Assembly (NCBI RefSeq): GCF_041734735.1
Contig: NC_134878.1
Span: 42,137,232 to 42,201,231, forward strand
DNA length: 64,000 bases
Direction of reading: 5' to 3'
Origin: Babylonia areolata
Lineage: Eukaryota > Mollusca > Gastropoda > Neogastropoda > Buccinidae
Shown here: piece after piece, positions 57,801 to 64,000 of the stretch
How positions within the stretch are numbered: position 1 is the stretch's first letter
Layout of the letters: each line of letters starts with the position of its first letter
Made by a program: the position numbers and the translations under genes
The notes under the pieces: generated by a model
Databases searched by the model: none
Told to the model about the DNA's origin: nothing
The model's input: only the letters and a program-made list of their open reading frames with translations

Positions 57801-58584
57801 GAGTCAGAGCGTCAGCAGGGTCCTTGCTTTTCAATACTGTTTCTTCCTGCAGCTCCGCTCTTATCTTGGTGGTAAAAAAACTCCAGTCTGCTTTGTCGTA
57901 GTACAGGCGGTCAGGCAGAGAGTCACCTTCTCCATCTGTGGGGCGGAGGACGACAGGAAAGTGGTCACTCCCGTGCAGATCGTCGTGCACTTTCCACTCG
58001 TAGTCCAGGACCAACGATGGATCGCAGACCGACAGATCTAAACACGAGAGCTTTCCAGAGGACAGATGCAGGTAAGTGGGAGACTTGTCGTTAAGACAGC
58101 ACAAGTCCATGTCAGAGAGAAGGTTTTCTAAGAGAAGACCTCGGGCTGATGTCATCTCACTTCCCCAGAGCGGGGAGTGTCCGTTGAAGTCGCCCAACAG
58201 TAAAAACGGACGTGGGAGCTGGTCGACCAGGTTCATGAGGTCCTGCCTCAGAACACGGACGGAAGGGGGAAGGTAGAGAGAGCAGACAGTGATGGTTTTC
58301 TCGAGCGTGACTCTGACTGCCACCGCCTGTAAAGGGGTGCTTAAAAGAACTGTACTGTATAAAAGGGACTTTCGAATAAAAAGAGCGACACCTCCCGTCA
58401 ACCCCTCTTGCTTCGGTTGAGCGGGTTTAAAAACGGAGTTAAAACCAGAGAGAGATAAAACCTTGCCATCTCTTTGCAGAGTCTCCTGCAGTGCCAGCAC
58501 TGAAGGTTTCAAAGCACGACAAAGCAGCTGGAGTTCCTGGAAGTTGGCACAGAATCCCCGGATATTCCAGTGGATCACTGCCAT
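54892..58584 (-). CDS. LINE ORF2: endonuclease, reverse transcriptase, RNase H
   Basis: 1,230 residues from ATG 58584. The APE endonuclease starts with VIHWNIRGF, then LLLGDFNGHSPLWGS (~128) and GSDHFPV (~205). The RT has NYRPIALTSCVCKLMEKM (~507), FFDLEKAYDTTW (~575), GVPQGSILSPALF (~633) and the active site FVDDFALY (~661; VDD where many LINEs have ADD). The RNase H has FTDGSKSEDG (~963), AELTAL (~1000), FSDSLSALEA (~1024) and WVPGHVGIRGNERADLLAR (~1065), so all four acidic catalytic positions appear present. A Cys/His cluster near ~1180-1205 (CVPC...H..LDC) is typical of the C-terminus in this group. Confidence 0.95.
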   Translation of the reverse strand: MAVIHWNIRGFCANFQELQLLCRALKPSVLALQETLQRDGKVLSLSGFNSVFKPAQPKQEGLTGGVALFIRKSLLYSTVLLSTPLQAVAVRVTLEKTITVCSLYLPPSVRVLRQDLMNLVDQLPRPFLLLGDFNGHSPLWGSEMTSARGLLLENLLSDMDLCCLNDKSPTYLHLSSGKLSCLDLSVCDPSLVLDYEWKVHDDLHGSDHFPVVLRPTDGEGDSLPDRLYYDKADWSFFTTKIRAELQEETVLKSKDPADALTRIVLDCAKAAVPSSTSKPQVPRTPWFNAECREARKSRKRAQRRVFRRPESDSVRTHQQLRAKARYVFKKSQRKSWRDFCSSLTSNTPKKKVWRVLKRIKGKNACPTFHHLKLSDALVTEKKAVANLLASTIEQNSRSANKSARFLKTKNLSEKTPCNFFSDNTENYNLPFTMNELKSALQTCTDSCPGMDEVHYKLLKHLPQTCLDTLLKVYNHIWVTGFFPPSWRKALIIPLPKPGKDPSNPSNYRPIALTSCVCKLMEKMVNGRLMWKLETDGLLAKEQCGFRKHRSTVDHLVRLETTIRNAFVNKQHVVAIFFDLEKAYDTTWKFGILSDLHKLGFRGHLPQFIHNFLQDRQFQVRVGTTLSDIHEQELGVPQGSILSPALFSIKINDIVQSVQKGSDSSLFVDDFALYATGSTYASIQRRLQLCVNKIQCWAEENGFTFSSSKTECIHFHNFRQFYQDPEIRLGTSTIPAVKEARFLGVVFDQKLNFLSHIKQLKISCLKALNIIRVVAHTNWGADKRTLLHLYRALVRSKLDYGSVVYGSARPSYLKLLDPVHHQGLRLSLGAFRTTPVHSLYAEAGEPPLSNRRLKLTLNYYLKLFSEPTNPAYDAVFNNPFDKKFTDNPNCIPPLGLRIQPHLENADLDVGGISDFSKFPDSPPWTFTTPEVRFDLASYRKDTTSSLAYRTYFSELCHKFPTFQGIFTDGSKSEDGVAASAFCPAFPDRPSTEHILSDSSVYTAELTALVLGLKMVLSSKQKRFMIFSDSLSALEAIACRNITHPKLLEFYETFTLATKKGYEVVLAWVPGHVGIRGNERADLLARNAVKKELSRSLVPYTDMKRKVNSYVKDLWQEKWNTQIDNKLFQIRPDLGETLPSGVKNRKEESVLCRLRTGHTFFTHSYLLKGEEAPRCVPCDEPLTVKHVLLDCWDLHDVRRRHYTAVSLKTLFRDVPPWALMDFLKEVNLFNQI

Positions 58585-58627
58585 TAAAAAGTTTTTTTTA
58601 AAAAAATAAAAAAAATAAAGCAGCAGC

Positions 58628-59956
58628 CTATTCCATCGCTACCCCCTGCTCCTCCACTTGCGGTGGCTCAAGGTCCGCCAGGATGGAATATTTGTTCTTT
58701 GACATAAATTTTTCAGGTTCCGACCGGGTCGAAATATCCACCACCTCGGCCCCTCCCGATCCCGCCGTGGCCGCAGCCCTCCCCTCCTTGAGTTTTGGAG
58801 GTGCGGGGGGCTTCCGGCCACTTCCGCCAGCCCGAGGGCCAGGCAGACGAGAGGCGGGGCGAGGGGGGCCGGGGGGTGGGGTGGGGCGGGAGGCGGACAA
58901 CGTGCCTCCGCCCGAGGCTTTTCTCTCCCGCCCAGCAGCCCCTGAGGACTGCCGCGCAGGATGGGAAGGGGTGGACACAGCGCCTCCACCCAAGGCCAAC
59001 GGTTCCGACGAGGCGGTTAAGTCGTCCGTCTGCGTTCCTGTGGACGTCGTCTGGACTGCGACGTCCACCGTCCCGGATCTGACGACAGAGGCATACGACG
59101 TCCTAGGCGACGCGGCCTCCACCTGTTTTCTTGCCTCAAAGAAGGAAATTTTCTGTTCTGTCTTGACTTTCTGAATTTGTTTTTCTTTCTTCCAGGCGGG
59201 GCAGTCCTTCGATGAGGACGGGTGGCCACCTCCGCAGTTCGCACACAGGGCTGCACTGACGCAATCGCCCTGGTGCGCCGCCTTCGAACAGGTGCCACAC
59301 GCCTCTTCCTCCTTACATCTGTCTCTCACGTGTCCGAATTTCTGACACTTAAAGCATCTCAGAGGGGACGGTACGTACAGGCTGACATTAACTAGCAGGT
59401 ATCCGACCCGAATGTCCTTGGGGACATCCGGGCAGCAGAAGGTGAGGAAGAAAGTGTTGGTCGGGACTCTGTCCGACCCCTTCCTCACCGTCACCCTGTA
59501 CACATCGGTCACTCCCTGAGAGGACAGTTCGCTCTTGATCTCGGCCTCAGACACACCTTTCAACTCCGGGCATCTGATGACTCCCTTAGAGCAGTTGAGA
59601 CCTTTGTGAGGGGAAATCTTCACTGCTCTATCCACGAAAGTGGTCGCCTTGAGGAGGAGCTGTGTCTGTCTTTTGGATTCTGTCTGTACTAAAAACGCTC
59701 CGCTCCTCAGCCTCTTGATGGATCTGAGCGATCCTGCCAGGCACTGAAAGCCCTTCTGGACAGCGAAGGGGCTGAGAGCCGACAAGGGCTTGTCGTCATC
59801 AGCGCCCTCCATCACTAGCCATGATGGCCAAAAACCAGAGGTCTCGACGACCTCCGACTCAGAGTCTGAGTCGTCCGTTCCCTGTCGTCGTCTTTTTCCG
59901 AGTTTGGGGGGGTGTGTTTGTTTAGGATTCATGTTGAAAGAAAAATGTGAATTCAT
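58628..59956 (-). CDS. LINE ORF1: gag-like protein with three CCHC zinc knuckles
   Basis: 442 residues from the first true ATG (59956). An acidic/basic N-terminus (KRRRQGTDDSDSESE) leads into an RRM-like nucleic-acid-binding region (~50-190). Three knuckles follow: CFKCQKFGHVRDRC, CGTCSKAAHQGDC and CANCGGGHPSSSKDC (about residues 198-250). The C-terminus has a long Pro/Gly/Ser-rich linker (~330-400) that is unusually G+C rich. Such proteins bind the element RNA and form the particle needed for retrotransposition. It ends 43 bp before ORF2. Confidence 0.93.
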   Translation of the reverse strand: MNSHFSFNMNPKQTHPPKLGKRRRQGTDDSDSESEVVETSGFWPSWLVMEGADDDKPLSALSPFAVQKGFQCLAGSLRSIKRLRSGAFLVQTESKRQTQLLLKATTFVDRAVKISPHKGLNCSKGVIRCPELKGVSEAEIKSELSSQGVTDVYRVTVRKGSDRVPTNTFFLTFCCPDVPKDIRVGYLLVNVSLYVPSPLRCFKCQKFGHVRDRCKEEEACGTCSKAAHQGDCVSAALCANCGGGHPSSSKDCPAWKKEKQIQKVKTEQKISFFEARKQVEAASPRTSYASVVRSGTVDVAVQTTSTGTQTDDLTASSEPLALGGGAVSTPSHPARQSSGAAGRERKASGGGTLSASRPTPPPGPPRPASRLPGPRAGGSGRKPPAPPKLKEGRAAATAGSGGAEVVDISTRSEPEKFMSKNKYSILADLEPPQVEEQGVAME

Positions 59957-60728
59957 CCCTCCCTTACCCACCCACCATGGGGTCCAACTTAGGGGCCAGG
60001 GTCAAGGGAACACCAGCTTGACCCCTTCCAGGTTTCGGGAGGGATATACAACCAGCAGCCCAGCTCCAACGTGCTCCCCCCCGATCATGCCCAGCTCCCG
60101 GGGACAGAGAGCCGAGCACTACGGGGGTTACCTTCGTCAGCCACTAAACTGCCAGTCTTGACCCAGCCCCACGAAGGGGTAGCCGATTGACACACACGGG
60201 CCAATGTGTGCCGCCTGTCTTAGGAGAGGTCCGAGCCAAAGGGATGTGTTGAGAGCAGCGTGCTCTCTCAATCCCCAGGATCTCATTCCCCTCCATCACA
60301 GGTCGCGCCGCACGGCAAACACGGCGGGCCTAAAGAAGGCCGCAGAGAAAATAAAGAATGTGGAAAAGAAGGCTTGATGGGGAGCTGAGGACAGAAAAGA
60401 GGCGGTAAAAAGAAGAACAAAGAATAGCGAAAGGGACAGTGGGTCACGTTTAGTTTGGGCCTCACTCACGACCTGTTCGGCATGGGAAGCCTTATCAGGG
60501 GCATCAGTACAAAACCACCACTTATTCAGCCCTAACAGCTACGATGGCTATGTAGGCTGTCAATTAAGACCTGGGACCAGAGCACCAAACCCCAAGAAGC
60601 ACTGATGCCCCCGCCGACATAGCTCGCTCGATCACTGGCCACTAAGCCTCCCGACCACGACAAGGTAGTGACCCTCCCGGGAGTGGGTCAGAAGAACACC
60701 AGCCTGACCCCCTCCAGGTTTCGGGAGG
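59957..60728 (-). promoter_or_regulatory. 5' leader of the I-like LINE with a repeated 45-bp motif
   Basis: The outer end of the element (about 60686-60728) and a site next to ORF1 (about 59998-60042) carry the same ~45-bp sequence, containing CCTGGAGGGGGTCA or CCTGGAAGGGGTCA on the coding strand. They are about 690 bp apart. A duplicated promoter/leader unit is a reasonable reading, because I-type LINEs need an internal promoter at the very 5' end. No initiator can be proven by eye. Confidence 0.55.
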
Positions 60729-60751
60729 ATCAGTTTCAATAAAAGAAATTA

Positions 60752-60977
60752 AAAAAAAAAAAAAAAAAAAAGAAAAGAAAAGAAGTGCTGATTTTAGTCA
60801 GCATTCTAATCAAATTATGTTGCCCAGATGATCACAAAGGGTCATCTCAGGGCTGAGCACCAGTCAGTTTTTAAAACCAGTTGAAGATAATCTAAAGTAA
60901 TGTTCAAAGGCTGGATAAAACAATGGTAAAAAGAAATCAAGTTAAAAATACTGAAAATAACAACAACAACAAAAAAA
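60752..60977. other. Short unique spacer between the LINE and the DIRS-like element
   Basis: An A run (60751-60771) and A-rich intronic sequence; nothing else seen. Confidence 0.5.
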
Positions 60978-61340
60978 GGAAATTTTCTATCTAAAATTAC
61001 GTTTGAATAACATACTTACTGTGACCCAACTAGTGCCGACTCCGGCAGGGGTCTGACAATTCCTGTCCTGTGCAAACTACTATCCGCCTATGCGGAGAAA
61101 ATGAGAGAACTACGGCCGATAACCTCCCGGAAGTAGGTAACATCCCCTTTGTCCCCCTGGCTAGCGCCCTCTTTTGACGGCAATATGCCATCAGCAGCGC
61201 AGCGAGCAGGGAGAACAGAAAGCGGGGAGGCTGGGAGGGTCTTAAATTTGGGTCACGGTAAGTATGTTATTTAAACGTAATTTTAGATAGAAAATTTCCT
61301 TTTAATCACACATACTTAACCGTGACCCAACTAGTGCAGA
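60978..61340. repeat. Terminal repeat region of the DIRS-like element
   Basis: A ~50-bp arm beginning GGAAATTTTCTATC (60978-61028) recurs inverted at 61250-61300, with about 220 bp between. A shorter part, including GTGACCCAACTAGTGC, recurs in direct orientation at about 61309-61340. Inverted termini plus an internal region repeating terminal sequence are characteristic of DIRS-type elements, which lack ordinary LTRs. Confidence 0.75.
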
Positions 61341-61371
61341 ATAGCGCGACAAGGTGGTGGGCTAGCCTGTT

Positions 61372-64000
61372 CTACTGTCTGTGTGCTGTGATGGCCTGCT
61401 GTGCAACTACCACAGAAGCGATGCCTCTTGAGCCATCATCCCGCAGGCGTGCGACGTCTCTCAGGTAGAAGTCGATGAAGGTGGCAGGATTTTTCCAGTA
61501 GGCGGCATCCAAGATGTCTTGTAGCCGTATTGAGTGCGCTAGGGCAAGAGAGGAGGACCACGCTCTGACTTCATGCGCTCTGGCTGAGGAGGCATCGAGT
61601 CTCAAACCTACGTCTGCATATGCACCTTTAATCGCATTGACTATCCATCGAGACAGCGACGTTTTGCTAATGTCACGTGGATGGTCCAGGTTCCAGCTAA
61701 TGAAGAGGCGTTGCTTGGACGCTCGGAAGGGACGCGACCTTTTGAGGTATATGCGCAGGGCCCTGACCGGGCAGAGGAATCTATCCTCGTCATCATGGGC
61801 TAGAATGGAAGAGAGCGGTTTGATGAAAAGAATGGGAGAGGGTGTATCGGGAGTCTGATTTTTGGCAAGAAATTCAGGGAGGAACCTAAGTGAGATAGAT
61901 CCGTCCGGCTCAAAGGCTATATCCTGTGTGACGCCGCTGAGGGCATGGACCTCACTACAACGTCTGCCTGAGGCGAGTGAGACGAGAAAGAGTGTCTTCA
62001 TTGAGAGTAGCTTGAAGGGAGCTATAGCAAGGGGTTCGAAGGGTGCCTTGCGGAGGTATTGTAGTACCAGAAAAAGGTCCCAAGAAGGGGCCCGGGGGGA
62101 TGTACGTGTGTGGCTGAGGGAAGCCCCTCGGACTAATGCCCTAAGCAGGGGGTCATCTGAGAAAGAGGGTCCGCCTAGTTGCCGAAGAGTGGAGCTGATT
62201 GCAGTGCGATGGACACGTACTGCAGAGGCGGAGAGGCCTTTGGAGGAGGAGAGGAAGGCGAGAAAGTTGGCGAGGTCCATGTTGGATGGGTGTGTGGGAT
62301 TGACTGAGTGGGTTGAGCACCAGGAGAGCCAGCGATTCCAGTGTGCAGAGTAAACGCCTTGAGTGCCTTTGCGATGTGACCTGCACACAAGGTCAGCTGT
62401 GTCATCGGAGGCACCTAGTGCTGACAGATTCCCGCACAGTAGCCAGGCGTGTAGGTTGAGAACCTCTGGGTTTCCTTGGGGAATGCCTGAGCGGGGCTGA
62501 ACTAGGGAGTGTCTGCCGATGTGAAGGCGGAGTGGGGGAACGTGAGTGAGGTGGAGAAGGTCGGGGAACCACGGCTGTGCTGGCCAGTGGGGTGCGATGA
62601 GAATCAGGGCGGCACTCTCCAGCCTTGCCTTTCTGAGGACTTTTCCCATGATTGGCAGTGGGGGGAAGGCATACCCCGAAAGGCTGGACCAGCTGATCAA
62701 CAGGGCGTCCACGGCCCAGGCCTGCGGGTCTGGGACTGGGGAGACGTATGTGGGAATGCGGAAGTTGAACCTTGTGGCGAAGAGATCCACATGTGGTTTG
62801 TGCCAATGGTCCCAGATCGGCTGAAGTGTTGAGTGTGACAGGGTCCACTCCATCTGAAGCACTGTGTGGGATCTGCTGAGGTAATCTGCTAGAATGCTGA
62901 GCTTGCCTGGGACATGTCGTGCTGTCAGGTGGATGTTGTGCTCTTGACACCAGAGGAGGACTGTCTCCGCATGCAGGGACAGCTGGTGAGAGTGAGCTCC
63001 CCCCTGTTTGTTCAGATAACATGCTACCGTCGTGTTGTCTGTGCATAGCAAGATCGACCTGCGCGAAACGTGGGGGAGGAAGTGCTGGAGGGCAAGGGAG
63101 ACCGCCTCCAGTTCCAGTTTGTTGATGTGCCATGATTGCTGCTGTGGGGACCAAGTCCCCGACGCTGTGTGGTTCTCCATGTGAGCACCCCAGCCCATGT
63201 TGGAGGCATCTGTGTATAGTTCTGCATCCAGAGTTGGGTTCGAGATGGGAACCCCGGCGTTGAGCCATTGCATGTCCATCCAGCGCTGGGTCGACTGTGA
63301 GAACCATGTGCCTAGAGGAATCTGGGTGTCCCATGTCTGAGAAGACTGGGACCACCTGTTCTGGAAGTGGCGCTGTAATGGGCGTTTGTGTAGTCTGCCC
63401 AAGGGGACCAGTGCAGCAAGAGACTCCATGAAGCCCAGTAGAGAGGCAAGCTCCCTGGCTGACGCCGAGGCTGCCTGTGATAGATGAGAAAGGAGGCTGT
63501 GTAGCCTGTGGAGGCGAGGCATGGCCGGACGTATGGTCATTGATACCGAATCGATCGCCATACCCAGGAATTCGAACTGTTGAGAGGGCTCCAGTTCCGA
63601 TTTGTCTGTGTTCATCAGAAAGCCCAGTGCTTGGCACTGGTTCCTGATGAGGTTGAGGTGATGCTGGCAGAGGGCCTTGCTCTCTGCGAGGATCAACCAG
63701 TCGTCCAGGTAGACCCTCAGGCGTATGCCCTTGCTCCTGAGGGCCAAACATAGTTCCCTGACCACCTTGGTGAAGACCCATGGGGCTGGAGCCAGGCCAA
63801 ATGGAAGGGCTCTGAACTGGAAGGACTTGCCTTCCCATGAGAAGCGGAGCCACTTGCGGTCCCTGGGGTGAACGAGGATATGGAAGTAAGCGTCTGTGAG
63901 GTCTATGGATACTGCCCAGTCGCCTTGTCTGATGCAGTCCCTGATTGACGCAGGTGATTCCATGCGGAATGATTTGTGCTGGAGATATCTGTTTAGGGGC
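61372..64000 (-). CDS. DIRS-like polyprotein: RT, RNase H, tyrosine recombinase (partial at window edge)
   Basis: At least 863 residues from the first in-window ATG (63963); the frame is open to the window edge, so the true start is outside. RT landmarks are SIDLTDAYFHI, FRALPFGLAPAPWVFTKV and the active-site YLDDWLIL. RNase H has LYTDASNMGWG and KLELEAVSLAL, followed by HVPGKLSILADYLSR. The recombinase domain has SGRRCSEVHAL (first Arg), HEVRAWSSSLA (H-x-x-R) and a late tyrosine in FIDFYLRDV. The enzyme copies the RNA and is thought to integrate a circular DNA by site-specific recombination without making target duplications. Confidence 0.92.
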   Translation of the reverse strand, partial: PLNRYLQHKSFRMESPASIRDCIRQGDWAVSIDLTDAYFHILVHPRDRKWLRFSWEGKSFQFRALPFGLAPAPWVFTKVVRELCLALRSKGIRLRVYLDDWLILAESKALCQHHLNLIRNQCQALGFLMNTDKSELEPSQQFEFLGMAIDSVSMTIRPAMPRLHRLHSLLSHLSQAASASARELASLLGFMESLAALVPLGRLHKRPLQRHFQNRWSQSSQTWDTQIPLGTWFSQSTQRWMDMQWLNAGVPISNPTLDAELYTDASNMGWGAHMENHTASGTWSPQQQSWHINKLELEAVSLALQHFLPHVSRRSILLCTDNTTVACYLNKQGGAHSHQLSLHAETVLLWCQEHNIHLTARHVPGKLSILADYLSRSHTVLQMEWTLSHSTLQPIWDHWHKPHVDLFATRFNFRIPTYVSPVPDPQAWAVDALLISWSSLSGYAFPPLPIMGKVLRKARLESAALILIAPHWPAQPWFPDLLHLTHVPPLRLHIGRHSLVQPRSGIPQGNPEVLNLHAWLLCGNLSALGASDDTADLVCRSHRKGTQGVYSAHWNRWLSWCSTHSVNPTHPSNMDLANFLAFLSSSKGLSASAVRVHRTAISSTLRQLGGPSFSDDPLLRALVRGASLSHTRTSPRAPSWDLFLVLQYLRKAPFEPLAIAPFKLLSMKTLFLVSLASGRRCSEVHALSGVTQDIAFEPDGSISLRFLPEFLAKNQTPDTPSPILFIKPLSSILAHDDEDRFLCPVRALRIYLKRSRPFRASKQRLFISWNLDHPRDISKTSLSRWIVNAIKGAYADVGLRLDASSARAHEVRAWSSSLALAHSIRLQDILDAAYWKNPATFIDFYLRDVARLRDDGSRGIASVVVAQQAITAHRQ

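Larger units (their letters stand above)
54703..60728 (-). mobile_element. Full-length I/Jockey-like LINE in a kinesin-13 intron
   Basis: A 6.0-kb minus-strand element flanked by the 16-bp duplication at 54687-54702 and 60729-60744. Its order is a 5' leader (about 770 bp), ORF1 (CCHC gag-like), a 43-bp spacer, ORF2 (APE, RT, RNase H) and a ~190-bp 3' UTR. The UTR holds a run of about 33 T residues on the coding strand (54839-54871). An RNase H in ORF2 together with a three-knuckle ORF1 points to the I group (I, Nimb, Ingi relatives). Both ORFs are open, so it is recent and potentially active. Confidence 0.92.
60978..64000 (-). mobile_element. DIRS-like tyrosine-recombinase retrotransposon, 3' part
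   Basis: Contains the terminal repeat region and one long open frame encoding RT, RNase H and a tyrosine recombinase. The 5' part lies beyond the window. What is visible looks whole, with no breaks seen, so the copy is probably young. No DNA N6-methyltransferase domain was recognised between RNase H and recombinase, so it could belong to a DIRS or a PAT/Ngaro-like branch. It sits in the same intron as the I-like LINE, in gene orientation. Confidence 0.85.

Noticed and set aside
62402-63853. 483-residue minus-strand ORF overlapping the DIRS-like polyprotein in another frame
   Set aside because: A Pro/Ser/His-rich shadow with no motifs; the polyprotein frame holds all RT, RNase H and recombinase landmarks.

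Overview
The window is eukaryotic, repeat-dominated DNA, most likely from a mollusc and probably a marine gastropod. The reasons are many long microsatellites, a large satellite array, several kinds of non-LTR retrotransposon, tRNA-derived SINEs, a DIRS-type element, and one intron-containing host gene on the minus strand. Nothing looks bacterial: there are no operons, and no rRNA or CRISPR array was seen. The species assignment is an inference from repeat style and was not tested.

Layout. 1-8132: low-complexity DNA (a CA/CG tract, pyrimidine tracts, TCTG minisatellite), a 1.7 kb non-autonomous element with short inverted termini (2211-3891), and two consecutive ORFs (5241-7667) that look like a retrotransposon ORF1 with a coiled coil and an SGNH/GDSL esterase-like domain. 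8133-39337: one 338-bp satellite array of about 68 monomers (23 kb of satellite DNA), split by two oppositely oriented, apparently full-length LINEs (14511-18521 minus; 18628-22800 plus). Perfect 12-bp and 11-bp target duplications taken from the satellite flank them. The array runs into a 100-N gap (39338-39437). 39438-51668: SINEs, a short copy of the 2211-3891 element, two 5'-truncated LINE copies and much A/T-rich low-complexity DNA. 51669-54631: the last three coding exons of a kinesin-13 (KIF2-like) gene on the minus strand, not flagged by any long ORF but readable as spliced exons. 54703-60728: a full-length I/Jockey-like LINE (CCHC ORF1; ORF2 with APE, RT and RNase H) inserted in the kinesin intron, in the gene's orientation, with a 16-bp target duplication. 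60978-64000: the 3' part of a DIRS-like tyrosine-recombinase retrotransposon (RT, RNase H, recombinase) running off the window end.

How it fits together. The only convincing host gene is the kinesin-13 tail; nearly everything else is selfish DNA. The LINEs carry their own endonuclease and reverse transcriptase, and the SINEs and the 2211-3891 family are non-autonomous. The satellite is strongly homogenised internally but keeps older variants at its edges and beside the LINE insertions. Each monomer contains a cryptic internal 61-bp duplication, and the right edge shows an eight-monomer block duplication.
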